35,185 bases of DNA from Elysia marginata. Taxonomy: Eukaryota; Mollusca; Gastropoda; Plakobranchidae. Both the position numbers and the translations under genes were made by a program. The notes under the pieces are model-generated. The model did no database searches and was not told the origin of the DNA. It was given only the letters and a program-made list of their open reading frames with translations. Location of the stretch: positions 930,796 through 965,980 of the forward strand of contig BMAT01009626.1 in NCBI GenBank assembly GCA_019649035.1, read 5' to 3'. Positions 1 to 9,752 of this stretch are shown here, piece after piece (the first letter of the stretch is position 1; each line of letters begins with the position of its first letter).

Positions 1-29
1 ATAATGATGATGATGATGATGGTGATGAT
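1..29. repeat. (ATG/GAT)n trinucleotide microsatellite
   Basis: The window opens inside a run of ATG triplets with one GGT interruption. It is a simple repeat that probably continues to the left of the window. No function is implied. Confidence 0.9.
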
Positions 30-393
30 TGTACTGTAAAGTACACGCTCTTTGGTTTGTGGGCGTGGCGCTAAAGGTAATGACAACAAAAACAAAATTG
101 CCGAGAGGAGGGCGATGGTTTGTCGGCTTCGCTGGTACCAAGTGATCGTCCTATGATCATTCCATGTTTGTATTGTTTTATGTTTGTTTCCCCACACTGC
201 CATGCTTATCTATTTTACGACTCGATAGAATAGCTAGGGGGCGTGTAGGTTTATAGTGGCATGCATTACCGGTACTACGTACGTCATTTTGATTTTTTAT
301 GATGATGCTGGATAAATTTCGAATGTCTGGAAACCAAACGTAACTTGTAAGTCAATATTCTTACCACCCCCTCCCCCTCCTTTATTTTTCCAG

Positions 394-618
394 TCTACTG
401 AGACGCGAGGGAGGCACTCCTTCCATTCCCGATCCGTAATGGGTGATGGGTCGAATTTTTCACCACGGGACCAAAAAAATGTGCTTGGTGTCCGCGATCA
501 TGGTGACTTGTTAGTCATGTTGAGATGTTATGATCTTATGTCTATCTGGAAAGAGAAGGGAGTAGAAAATAACTTAGATACAGCAATTATTAGCGAGAAA
601 AGTATTTTTTGTCTAAAG
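394..618 (+). CDS. Candidate internal coding exon, 75 codons, product not recognised
   Basis: A pyrimidine-rich stretch (CCCCCTCCCCCTCC followed by TTTATTTTTCCAG) ends at 393, a good 3' splice site. From 394 one frame stays open for exactly 225 bases to AAAG|GTAATT, where GT at 619-620 makes a fair donor that lacks G at +5. The exon would be phase 0 at both ends and symmetric. The first internal methionine is at 439. The peptide is mixed and hydrophilic at its start (STETRGRHSFHSRS), then has a more helix-like part containing HGDLLVMLRCYDLMSIW. I recognise no domain and found no partner exon nearby. The frame runs only slightly past the donor before stopping at 655. This could be a true exon of a gene spanning the left edge, or a chance open frame; about even odds. 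Confidence 0.4.
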
Positions 619-1222
619 GTAATTTTGGCTGCCTTCTGTCACAAAATTTTTTATTGATAATTTTATATTCTTTCAATTCATTTTTACTTATCTTTTTTTT
701 TGCACCTGTGAATGCTTTTTTTCATTATTTCACATTCAAAAATATACAAAAGAGGCAATGATACTCCACATTTAAATTAGCCCACTATGTACATTCTTGA
801 TAGAGTCTGAGCCGAGCTATTTCAGAAATGCAAAAACAAATTAGTAACGACTGTTATTTTTAGGGTTTGTCAGTTTTGTTCAAAATGAATAAGAGCTTAC
901 TTTTGACATACGCCATTTGCGTTAATCAGATATAGTCAGAACTTGAAGGCGAATTCCTTAGTATGAGGTTTATAAGATTTACATGCTTCTCATGCTGTCT
1001 CTCTCGTGGTCGTGAAAATAATACAGAGCCAGCAAGCACGTTTGGTTGGGATCAGGTTGGGGTCACCTGGGGAAGCGTAATTTTGTTGTTGTTGTTAAAT
1101 CCAAAGATTCCATTGACCCCAGTATTTCTTCGGCACGAATTTATTATTGAAAAGCGCTGTGAAAAATTGTCAAGAATGGGTAACCTGGGACGTGTTCTAT
1201 TTTTTGTATTAAAGATTACGAA

Positions 1223-1228
<6 letters not shown>
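619..1228. other. AT-rich sequence, no supported gene
   Basis: This stretch holds T-runs and ordinary AT-rich DNA. A frame is open from about 963 to the CT repeat, with a weak acceptor (CCTTAG at 957-962) and a possible GTAACC donor at 1180. Both signals are poor and I do not call an exon. Confidence 0.5.

Positions 1229-1272
<44 letters not shown>
1229..1272 (+). repeat. (CT)n dinucleotide microsatellite
   Basis: About 22 uninterrupted CT units. This is the pure core of a much longer pyrimidine-biased region that follows. It is likely polymorphic in length. Confidence 0.97.
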
Positions 1273-1276
<4 letters not shown>

Positions 1277-2060
1277 CTCACTCTTTCTCTACCTGCCCTG
1301 TCCATCTATCTTTATACAAATATCTATCACTTTATCTCTCTTCACCACAGAGCTCCCCTCCTTTTTTTTAATCTGCATTTTTTTAAAACGCAAACCTCCT
1401 CAGATTCTTTTAAACTTTCACCGTTTCTCTTATCACCTTTCTCCAACCTTATATTCATCTTTTTATTAGCTCTTCTCCTCCTTTTCCCATTTCTCCAACC
1501 CCTTCATCCCTCAACCTCTTTACAGAAGCATGGCTTTCTTTTTCTTTCCTTCTTTCTTTGCTCTTTGTCTATGTTATCGATCTTGGTCTCGCATTATTTA
1601 TTAATGCTAGTTTTGACTACGTCCATCTATTTCTTCCAAACGTTCGTTCTGACTTTTCGTATCCCTTTCCTACTTTATCACGAATGTTTTCTTCTTTTCT
1701 TTATTTTCTATTTCATTCCTATCCCTCTCTTTCCACACTCTTTCCTTATCCTTTCTCGATTTCCTCTCTCTTTCTTTCTCTCTCTGTCTCTCTCTCTGTC
1801 TCTCTCTCTCTGTCTATCGGTCTATCTATCCCTTTCTATCTCGCTCTTTTTTCTGCCTGTCTCTCCCTCTAGATTTCTCTATCTCTCTTTCAATTTTTTT
1901 TCGTCTTCACAGCTTAGTTTTCTCTGCATTGCTCTCTACCTACTTTCTCTCCCTAGCCCCTTTCTATATCTATCCAACCTCTTTCCTCTCTTTCTCCTAT
2001 TCTGTTACCCCATTTGCTCGTTTACCAGCTCATTAACGTCTTCCTCCCTAGCACAAAATC
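1273..2060 (+). repeat. Long degenerate polypyrimidine (CTTT/TCTC) tract
   Basis: Nearly 800 bases are strongly C+T biased on the plus strand, with decayed CT, CTTT, CTGT and CTAT units and short purer patches around 1,765-1,815. Long open frames here are an artefact of stop-poor repeats and encode only Leu/Ser/Phe-rich sequence, so I do not treat them as genes. The strand bias suggests an old expanded microsatellite broken by substitutions. Confidence 0.9.
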
Positions 2061-2430
2061 CTTCACTGTTCTGAAAATAGCTCCACAGCACTAAAATCAG
2101 CCCTGCCCAGGCCTCCTTGCCCTCTAGCCCTAGCTATCTTTCACTCACCCCGACCTCCATTCCTCTCTCATCAGTCCTGTGCAATGTTTCGAGATTAGAA
2201 CTAACAGGGCCCAACGTTTGAAAGCATTCCTTCGAACAGAATCAAAATGTTTCAATACGCTGAACTCTATCGGCTCGAGGGTTTATAGCCAAGATCAGCT
2301 CTCCCTCAGTAATAAAATTGTCACTGCACACACTCAGGCAGGCAGAGTTGGAGCTGGAGATTTCCTCTGGAAGCGTGTATCCTCTAACTTTACGCTCGGT
2401 TCGATAAATCTGTGTGGGGGCCGACAGAAG

Positions 2431-2600
2431 AGTGGTTAATTGCTGTGCTCCTGACTTAAGACCAGGGTTGAGGGTTCGATACTAAGCACAGCGTGTACGA
2501 TAATTGTAATGGCTTGGCGTAAGCAATTTATTCCCTCCCTACAAACCCACACACTTGGAAACCGGGCTTTGATTTTTATTTTGTAAAAAAAATATATACT
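2431..2600 (+). mobile_element. tRNA-derived SINE copy
   Basis: The head has an RNA polymerase III box A, TGGTTAATTGC (2433-2443), and a box B, GGTTCGATACT (2473-2483), which matches GGTTCGANTCC at all but two positions. The 30-base gap between the boxes is normal for a tRNA promoter. The body contains a CCCTCCCTACAAACCCACAC stretch, and the element ends in an A-rich tail (TTTTGTAAAAAAAATATATA). It does not fold as a functional tRNA, so a SINE is the best reading. An open frame at 2,175-2,439, preceded by CTCTCTCATCAG, runs into this element and is probably fortuitous. Confidence 0.72.
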
Positions 2601-3540
2601 TGATGCATTACAAACAGCAATGCAGTAACTTAGCAAATGTAAGGCTGTATGCTTTCACTATTTTTAAACAACTGTTAGTTAACTAAAATGGAGGAGCAAT
2701 AATAGAATTTAAACAGTGTGTACTGAAATCGGAAAAAAAACACTGTGGCCATTTTAAAAGATTTATGTATTCGATTTTAGAGAAAAAAATTACAGTAGAG
2801 TCGAATGAACTGTTATACCGCTTAATACAATTACACTATGCTTTACAGCGATAAACGGGTAAACCAATTTCATTGATAGCAAGAGCACTCTTTCCGGTTT
2901 ATTCAATTCTTTTTGCTCACAATGAAGAAGAAATTTAATACAAGGATAAGGAAATTTTTATTTATATGGAAATTTGGTTAAAGTTTATGAAGACACGTTC
3001 AGTTGTTTGTTTCATTTTGTAAACCTCAGCTCTTCATCATGTAGTGATTTTGGGTGAAAAAAAGGATATAGTAAGCAATAATTATTAAAATCAATATCAA
3101 AACTAATCACTATAAAAATGCGTACTCCCAGCTACCCCCACTGTCTGCCTTGAACTCCTCACATCCCAGATCATTAGACAATTTTAATTTTGGTTTGAAA
3201 TAGATTATGTTTCCCAATGCTTATTGTTGACACAAAGAATTAACAAGTCAGTTTATTCACAGGTTAAACCTGTAGGCTTAGATAGAAAAGCATTAAGCTT
3301 AGTGGTTGTTGAAAAATATTGAGACATTTTCAAGCCGTGTGAGAATGTCTCGGTACATAAACATTTGCCGGTGTGTGAATATTTAGCTGTATGTCTTCTA
3401 TTCATTACTTGTCAGTAATATTATCATTCTTGAACATGTTTGTGACCATCTTTTTTGTTGTTTTTATTGCCGGGCACAAACATTTCTCATTTAATTATCC
3501 TTAGTGGTATATTTGATATGAAATTGATAATCGTTCCAGT
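2601..3540. other. AT-rich sequence, nothing recognised
   Basis: No open frame of note, no strong splice pair and no repeat shared with the rest of the window was seen. Purine and pyrimidine homopolymers of 6-9 bases are scattered through it. Confidence 0.5.
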
Positions 3541-3559
3541 TTTCCATCACAAGTTCAAT

Positions 3560-3634
3560 AGAGACCTTGCGCGCCGACGACGATAATGTATGACGTAATA
3601 ATACCCACATGTAGCGCGGGTTTACAGCAAACGA
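3560..3634 (+). repeat. Dispersed repeat, TGACGTAAT family, copy 1
   Basis: The segment starts AGAGACCTTG and includes ATGACGTAAT and TTTACAGCA. It aligns over its whole length with 9,030-9,104, at roughly three quarters identity by eye and almost without gaps. The core resembles a CRE/ATF half site (TGACGTAA). It may be a fragment of a larger mobile element or a duplicated regulatory module. I see no coding capacity. Confidence 0.75.
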
Positions 3635-3859
3635 ATTCAAAAATGTTTCATGTTTGGTTTGTTTTAACCAATCTATGTTCTACCATACCGCCAATTAACT
3701 TTAAATTGAGGTGGCATAGTTTTCCTTGATATAGTTTTCTTGTCTTCCTTGGTAGATCTTTTCATAATAGAGAAAACTAGAATATATTTATTATTCCAAT
3801 TATATTTTAGACTCTGCAAATAGTTCTTCACACAACTTGACTTTTAAAACAAAATCCAT

Positions 3860-3945
3860 TGATTAGAAGAAAAAAAATGTCCGCGGGATTCAAACACAGT
3901 GTTATGGGGAAAAATTGTGGGCGTGTAAGCGCTAGCCTGCCAACA
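3860..3945 (-). mobile_element. tRNA-like SINE head, minus strand
   Basis: Read on the minus strand, TGTTTGAATCCCG (complement of 3884-3896) is a near-perfect box B. About 36 bases upstream, TGGCAGGCTAG (complement of 3932-3942) resembles box A but is imperfect at its seventh position. Between them the sequence GCGCTTACACGCCCACAA is laid out like a tRNA D-to-anticodon arm. Leftward on the plus strand the sequence becomes A-rich and then featureless, so the body cannot be delimited. It is most likely a diverged tRNA-derived SINE. Confidence 0.58.
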
Positions 3946-3980
3946 CTATCGTGACACAATTATTATAATGCGATGAATTT

Positions 3981-4020
3981 AATAATACTAGCTGAAGAGC
4001 CCGTTCTACGAACGGGTCAG
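3981..4020 (+). other. Compact perfect hairpin beside a CTGAAGA box
   Basis: The sequence ATACTAGCTGAAGA is followed by a seven-base-pair stem: CCCGTTC at 4000-4006, loop TAC, then GAACGGG at 4010-4016. A G-T pair at 3999/4017 can extend it. The arrangement suggests a structured end of a nonautonomous transposon, or an RNA-level element within one. I cannot name the family from memory with confidence. It occurs once in this window. Confidence 0.5.
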
Positions 4021-4399
4021 AGGACCATGCAATTTATAGTCGCAATAGTATCATGTAGAAAAACTTTATTATCCGCAAAATTATAACCCAATCCGCATAA
4101 GTATTTTATAAATCGCGTATGTATCACCTGAAAAAAATGAATTAGTTATCCCTTTGCATCTATACAAATTTTTAGTATGCAAGTTTATACCACAATGTAT
4201 AGCTCACATAAAATAATTTAAACATAAGTTAATTGAAAAGGTGTAAACTGTCGCTATAAGTGTGAGGTCAAGTAGTTCACACACGTACGTCTAACAGTTC
4301 TACCTGGAATTACTGTTGGAGGATCTCTCTGTATACAACGTTGTTGACTACTCCAAGGTCGGGGCATGTTGATGAATAAATTTTGACAGATTGAGTAGG

Positions 4400-4770
4400 A
4401 TTTTCAAGCACAATGACCATACTAATCCTAGACCTTGATCTAGATTAAAAGAAAAACAACCTAGGTCTACATCTACATTTAAGTTTGTCATTGTCAGCAA
4501 GCCTGGAACCTTCATTCGAAATCTAGAACACGAACATTGGTGAACATTTACATTAAAAAGGTCTGTTGTTTTTCCAACTGCATAAGCTGAAAATTTTACA
4601 TTAGCAAGGAAGCGCAAAGCATGAAAAATCTACCATTGTTCGAATTTGTGTTTCGCACTCTAATCTTTCATCGTATATAAAATATTTAATAAGCACCAGC
4701 AAACGTGTCATGTCATGAACGCATTTCGACGTTCAAGTGAAACCGAAAATAGATTTAAAATGGAGAAAAA
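4400..4770 (-). repeat. Dispersed repeat E, inverted copy (partner at 15.4 kb)
   Basis: The reverse complement of this region aligns with 15,340-15,690 through most of its length, with small gaps. Exact shared blocks are GGCTTGCTGACAATGA (complement of 4488-4503), AATGTTCACCAAT (complement of 4536-4548) and GCTAATGTAAAATTTT (complement of 4590-4605). Both copies also share the word CGATGAAAG and run into TCTAGATC-type words at the same end. The minus-strand frame at 4,348-4,617 (89 codons) lies inside this repeat and is broken in the partner, so I do not call it a gene. This is probably an old nonautonomous transposon family. Confidence 0.85.
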
Positions 4771-5389
4771 GCTTGGATAGGCACTACGATTTTCACATGA
4801 ATCAAAAAAGCATAATTATTCGCAGAGATCATAGACCATTCTAAATGCCCTCTTACATCAATTTAGTGTGGTTTGAAATGGATAGGCTTATTTTCCCAAT
4901 TTAAAGTCCCCCACAAAAAAAGCCTTTTCTGTCTGAAAGTTCACCCCTCCTTTCATTATAATAAGATACCAAGCACTGTTTCCTAATATTTTTTTCTACA
5001 TTGTGACTCCGAATCACTTTGTCAGCTTTTACTTCCTCTTTTAAGCATAAACATTTTCTTTTGCGAAAATATGTTTTGTTTTTGTTTTGTTTTTTTATTA
5101 TTATTATAAAGGGCAGGAGTTTTCTAGATATTTAGAGTAAAGAAGGCATTGATATTTGTCATGTCAAAAGCATCGACACTAACTGTGCATTTTAACATAT
5201 CTAGATCTATCAACATCGTCGGTTCTAATATGCAGCAGACCTATAATTATCTAGATAGATCTTTGGTGAGCTGAAAAAGCAAAACAGCCACCGTTTTACT
5301 CTCGGCTTTAGAATGTTAGCAGACTGGATCTGTTTTAGTTCGTTGCTGTTTCGAATGATGGCCAACATAACCGGTGATGATGTCTCTTT
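4771..5389. other. AT-rich spacer with TCTAGATC words
   Basis: No gene is supported. At 5,195-5,265 there are words such as TCTAGATCTATC and ATCTAGATAGATC, the same style as the islands near 14.2, 20.2 and 23.4 kb. Confidence 0.5.
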
Positions 5390-5397
5390 TAAGTTAC

Positions 5398-5644
5398 ATT
5401 TGGCTTGGGTAGGGGACAGAGAACTCCAGGAATAGACGGTCTGTGGATGTGTAAAGGTTGGTTCCTTTATAAGATCGTAAGGTTAAGTCAGATTTCCCAG
5501 CCACCACATACATCTGCAGGTTTTCTAGAACGATATCAACTGCGACTGCTTGACCGGAACTGGTAAGGGATTTTCGAACAAAACAAGAATCTCCAATTTC
5601 GTGTCGGCAGGGAAAATACCGAGGCAGAGCAATGACATTTAGAC
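5398..5644 (-). pseudogene. Possible decayed coding fragment, minus strand
   Basis: On the minus strand one frame reads as protein-like sequence containing FENPLPVPV (complement of 5552-5578) for about 37 codons, then stops. An overlapping frame continues with VDIVLENLQMYVV and similar residues to a stop near 5,396. A single indel near 5,540 would join the two frames. Motifs like NPLPVPL occur in beta-sandwich domains of transglutaminases and of large trafficking proteins, but the match is too short to assign either. The GC content is slightly above its neighbours. It could be a retroposed or transposon-borne gene remnant, or chance. Confidence 0.25.
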
Positions 5645-6890
5645 AAAAAGTTTTAGGTGATAAAAAAAATATGTGGAAAGTTATTAAGAGATACTATTAC
5701 AAGCACTAACGGTCTCTACTAGGACATGATGTTTTAGAGAATAAAATTAAAATAGAAGTGTCATGGGTTTAAATTTATAAGTAGAAAATCCTTTCGCAAA
5801 ACATTGTAGTGAGTTTTTTTTTTACTGAAGCATTGATACGTAAATTTTGTATTTTTATGTGTATTTTTTTAAGATATTGCCCGCATCTTGATTAAGTCTA
5901 ACTTGAACAGGAAGATCCAAATCGCACCAAAGTGGTTGCTTTCCCTCTTTCTTTTCAAAGGTCCACAAACACAAACTCACCAGCGACAGGTATGCCACAA
6001 CGTCAGTATGTCAATTTGATTTATAAGTAGAATGGATTTTATTTTGTTAAACGCTGAAAAACTAGTTAGTTCATTATTCCCTTAAAACGTAGGTTTGGTA
6101 AATGGTAGGAATCAGGAAACCAAGAGAAGGACAAGTTGTTACATTCATCACAATTGAAAACACGCTGATGGATAAAAAAATAATATAATACTCATGAAAA
6201 CATGGGAAATTTAAGCAAAATATCTGAATGAATCGTAGAATAATGGCATTGAATTTTAATAAATTAAACATAAAATTTCATTGTAACTTTTTCAAAGTCC
6301 GAAATGCCGTCGTGCATCCTCAATTACTGTTTCATTGATTTTTTTTTTGTTTCATCCCAATAAAATAAGTAAAACTTACTTGATCTGCCCAAGTCGCCCT
6401 CTAGGCCACTTTTTTGCCCACGTGTCAGAATGATACATTTTTACCTTCAAATTACAATCCTAGGCAATTTGCTTTGGTGGACTAAGCTTTTAGGGCATTT
6501 CAAAGAAGATGACATGGATGTTTAGTTATTCTGATGCGGAACTTGTGTTGCAAACAAAAAAAGTTTATGCTTTCTGTAGGTTTGCTTGGATTATAGCTAA
6601 CACCGGAACAAGTTTGATCCCTCTAAACCCAAGACAAACAAATTTAATCCATTTATCTATATCTGGGCTGCATGAAAATAAAAAAAAAATAGCTCGATGA
6701 AAGACTCAAAGGTCCCGTTATATTTACTTTCAAAAGATGTTTTAACACATCTTATTCATAACGTGGATATTTATCAAACCTCGTCGCAGTATGAAGTGTA
6801 ATAATCATAGAAAATATAAACTACTTATTGAAATCATTAAGCTCATTCTAGAGTTTCGCCAAAAAAAAATTTTTTGACCCAAGAAATGCC
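5645..6890. other. AT-rich sequence, nothing recognised
   Basis: Short open frames occur at 6,074-6,271 (minus) and 6,509-6,700 (plus), but they are AT-driven and lack recognisable motifs or splice contexts. No repeat shared with the rest of the window was noticed. Confidence 0.5.
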
Positions 6891-6943
6891 ACGCCTTTAG
6901 TAAATCTACTACGAGGTGGAGGCGGCATTGCGTGCCGGCTAAG

Positions 6944-7690
6944 ATGGCGTCAGTAGTTTTCCCGATCACCTGCACGTCATTTCCGGCTTTAGCAGTGGCA
7001 GACGAGATTGGGAAGGAGATCAGCAGACCTAAAATTCCGTGCGGAGCTGTCTGAGGGGAAGCAGACGTCGGGGTGTCGTGTCTGTCAGGTGATCAAGTCG
7101 ATTTGATTCTTAGTTATACCATTGTCGAGAATAACATCAGGGATGAATTGTCATGGGAAGTGATGCCAAGACTTCGTGCAGCATTGCAGAGTCGTTTATG
7201 TTGAAAATCCCTAAGTTCTGTTAGAACTGATAGACACGTCTTGTCTAGCCTTTTGCTGTTTTTTAAGAAACTACATGTAGATGTAGATTAGTATGGCGAT
7301 TGGCTTTGCTCGATGAATAGTATGGAGTTGTTTCAAGACGAACCTGTCTCGTGTATAAAATTTAAAAGGTTGGCCCCTCAGCGAACTCTTATGTGGATGT
7401 TGGGAGTTTATTAGAAAATCTCTAGTGCTGAATGTAAGCCTCAAGACTTTCTATTTACATCATTAAAATGTTTGTGTGAGTCACTCTTAATTGCCAGTGA
7501 AGAGAAGTTTGTTGAACCACTGCCATTTTACAACACATCAGTACCAAAATTTTTGACCGAAATGCGCCCTAAGTGTTAAAGAGAAGATGTATTCAGACTG
7601 GTTCAATCGGCCTCGATTGGGAGGGGATGAGATTGTTGTTCTGTACCATACACAAATAGTAACGTTGCTAACTGTGAGTGTGGTATGAAC
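6944..7690 (+). pseudogene. Candidate decayed gene or retrocopy, product not recognised
   Basis: A GC-rich start contains AAGATGGCGTC (YY1-like, with ATG at 6944-6946) and ATTTCCGGC (ETS-like). From this ATG a single frame reads protein-like sequence in long blocks: MASVVFPITC..., then DQVDLILSYTIVENN..., DELSWEVMPRLRAALQSR, and later KCLCESLLIASEEKFVEP. It is broken by in-frame stops at 7052, 7202, about 7289, 7412 and 7580. Near 7,560 the coding look moves to another frame, which stays open to TGA at about 7,686 with MYSDWFNRPRLGGDEIVVLY. The stop count is about half that expected by chance. The residues look helical, but I do not recognise the family. No poly(A) tail or target duplication was confirmed, so retrocopy is only one explanation. 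Confidence 0.35.
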
Positions 7691-7829
7691 TGCTCTTGCC
7701 AATATTATTAATACAGACTTAAAGGGAGTTATAAATTGTTGGGTTTTTTTTAGTTTCCTCTTTTCGCTCTTTCTGCATACATTATTCTTTGCCGTTTATC
7801 TATCATCATCAGTTTTGTACCAATTGAAT

Positions 7830-7895
7830 TCAATTTCAGTTTCAAGTTTATTCAGTCAATACAAAGTTACATAAATACATGTATTGAAAACAAGC
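7830..7895 (-). mobile_element. Minus-strand retroelement or mRNA 3' terminus
   Basis: The reverse complement reads TTGTATTGACTGAATAAACT followed by TGAAACTGAAATTGAATTC. That is an AATAAA signal running into a short degenerate TGAAACT tail, a pattern typical of invertebrate non-LTR retrotransposon 3' ends. The element would extend rightwards from here, but I saw no reverse transcriptase frame between 7,895 and 8,340, so any copy is truncated or very decayed. Confidence 0.45.
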
Positions 7896-8339
7896 AATGC
7901 GCAGTATAATTATGATAATGGTCCTGTATGTCTCTGCCTTACATAATCTCTGCGAAACTTTATGTGACTGTGTCTATGGATATTATGTCGATCAGACAAT
8001 GAAAGTGCAAACGTACAACTAACCACTCTGTCGAACAAAAGAAAAAAAAACATAAATATTTATATTTATAACATTAAAACGTATCGAAGAGGTATAAAGA
8101 AAAAAAAACCTACACAGATTGTTTTGTTTCTGCTGCAACTTCACTCAATCCAATGAGCATAAATGGGACCCTCTTTTATATCGCGTTCTTTCTATAGCTT
8201 TGATTAGCGGTTACAAAACGTTTTGCCTCGCCGCTTCCATTTAGGACAAATCTCTGCCGCAAACTTTGACTTCAATTTCCTCAAATTCACCAAAGTACCA
8301 GATAGAACCTTGTCTTTATAATGTCTTGAGAGACAGTCT
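7896..8339. other. AT-rich sequence, possibly body of a truncated element
   Basis: It contains two A-runs (8,038-8,050 and 8,099-8,109) flanking a TATTTATATTTATAA patch. No gene was recognised. Confidence 0.4.
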
Positions 8340-8650
8340 GAATTTGTTCTAGCCTCTTGTTTTTGCTGTGGGCGCCATCATAGCGATTCTAAAAGGGGCT
8401 GCTTTTTATTATAGAAAGATATTGTCTCCCTCACAAAGGCGATCCTCACCTATTGGTTCGTCGCCTCTAGGTAAACAAGACACCAATGTCATTCTTCGTG
8501 CGAGACTTGCGATCTCGTATCTCGAATCCAGAGGCAAGACGGCTGGGGACAGACCAGGACCCGGAATGCGCCAAAAGGTCACATGTATGCCACTCAACCA
8601 TCTCACTAGGGATTCGATCGCAGATTTTCTACAAGGGTTATCTTACTTTT
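8340..8650 (-). mobile_element. Possible tRNA-related SINE, minus strand
   Basis: On the minus strand TGGTTGAGTGG (around 8,597-8,607) is a perfect Leu/Ser-type box A. GGATTCGAGATAC, about 75 bases further on, is an imperfect box B. That spacing is longer than usual for a tRNA head, so the call is weak. The block is GC-richer than its surroundings and is open in several frames at once, including a 109-codon plus frame and a 65-codon minus frame. This fits a GC-rich repeat rather than a gene. Confidence 0.33.
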
Positions 8651-9029
8651 ATTGTATTAGAAATGAAGACATGATTATTATTCATCTTGGTTTCTAGATT
8701 AGTATTTTGTTTTTCTAAATTCTATTGAACTGCAGAAAAAGACACCGGCTACCTATTAGTTTTGTGTTGTTATAAAAAAAAAATCACACGCCGTCAAGGC
8801 TAGTTCTTTAACAAATCAGGATAAATTTACGGTGTGTCCTCTCAAAGATTGATAAAATCTTGTTTAGGACAAACACGGGTGAAGTCGGCTTTAAGTCTAG
8901 CAGAGCCTGCATATGAATATTTCAAAATGTATCAATATAGCGAGTTTAGAACCAGATCTCGAGAGAGCTTTTCATGTTTAAGATCTGCTACAGCTAAATT
9001 CTTGGTGAACCGTTGGTAAAAGCTTCATT
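8651..9029. other. Spacer, nothing recognised
   Basis: AT-rich; a 61-codon open frame at 8,834-9,019 has no recognised motif or splice context. Confidence 0.45.
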
Positions 9030-9104
9030 AGAGACCTTGTGCGCAGTCGATGATAACGCATGACGTAATTACACCCATCGATAGAGTGGTTTTTACAGCA
9101 GACG
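9030..9104 (+). repeat. Dispersed repeat, TGACGTAAT family, copy 2
   Basis: Aligns with 3,560-3,634: AGAGACCTTG start, CATGACGTAATTACACCC core and TTTACAGCAGACGA end. The copies are in the same orientation about 5.5 kb apart. Here the repeat runs straight into GATTGGCT (an inverted CCAAT box) and later GATGACGTATG at about 9,187. Sequence right of 9,105 is not shared with copy 1. Confidence 0.75.
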
Positions 9105-9752
9105 ATTGGCTAACAGGACCCGACAACCCATCAGCCATGCTGGATTTCCTCCCCTGTAGGCTGCGTCTTTCTGAGCGGACAGAATGATGACGTATGGTTG
9201 CTATTATCTGGGTCGGAAGTAGTTCTGAAATTATAATTACGTCTTACCCGTCCCTAAAGGCAGTAGTTCTACAGAGAAAACACCTCTGGCTTGACATTTC
9301 TACCCAATATAACCGTGCCCTCACTGGTACTCTGATAGTTGTTATCAAGTGTAATTTAACTGGCACCAAGCTCATTACCCATCTTGAGTAGCATTTGGAG
9401 AAATGTTTCAACCGGCAGGGCAGTTTTTACGTGTTAAACGGTTGCGACTTCTTTTGCTTGCGACGGAACAAGAACGTACAGCCCATTTTACCAATGAAAC
9501 TTCATAGCGGATGGAGGAACTTACCCGATAATTTTGGGAATGTAACTCTCTCACGATGAGACTGGTACAGGTCGCGCTGTCTATGAGCGGTGAGTTTGAG
9601 TGTGTATCTCAGCTCCTAAATCCCTACTCTGGTTTGCGAGACTTATACAGCGATGGGCACTACATCATTTTATATGTATTGTATATGGAAATTCATAGTA
9701 CAGGGAAGAACTCATTCGGTATTTTAAATAATTATGATGCTGGCTTCAGCTG
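9105..9752. other. Moderately GC-rich stretch with CCAAT/CRE-like sites
   Basis: Base composition is nearer balanced than the flanks. It holds an inverted CCAAT box (GATTGGCT) and TGACGTAT. Open frames of 65 and 70 codons (9,194-9,391 and 9,556-9,768) have no recognised motif. It might be a regulatory stretch or the body of an unrecognised repeat. Confidence 0.35.

Noticed and set aside
963..1180. Possible exon with a weak CCTTAG acceptor and GTAACC donor
   Set aside because: Both splice signals are poor, and the open stretch continues into the CT repeat.
1210..2074. Open frames of 104-169 codons rich in Ser, Leu and Phe
   Set aside because: They are translations of CT/CTTT repeats and do not resemble a protein family.
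2175..2439. Possible exon after CTCTCTCATCAG
   Set aside because: No convincing donor, and the frame ends inside a SINE head, so it is probably fortuitous.
3985..4025. Hammerhead ribozyme: CTGAAGA fits the CUGANGA box and is followed by a good stem II
   Set aside because: The required GAAA box does not follow the stem (CAGAGGAC is present instead), and stems I and III are not evident, so an active ribozyme is not supported.
4348..4617. 89-codon minus frame with a CSC pattern, considered as a SWIM-type zinc finger
   Set aside because: The later Cys-x-His half is missing, and the frame is broken in the homologous repeat at 15.5 kb.
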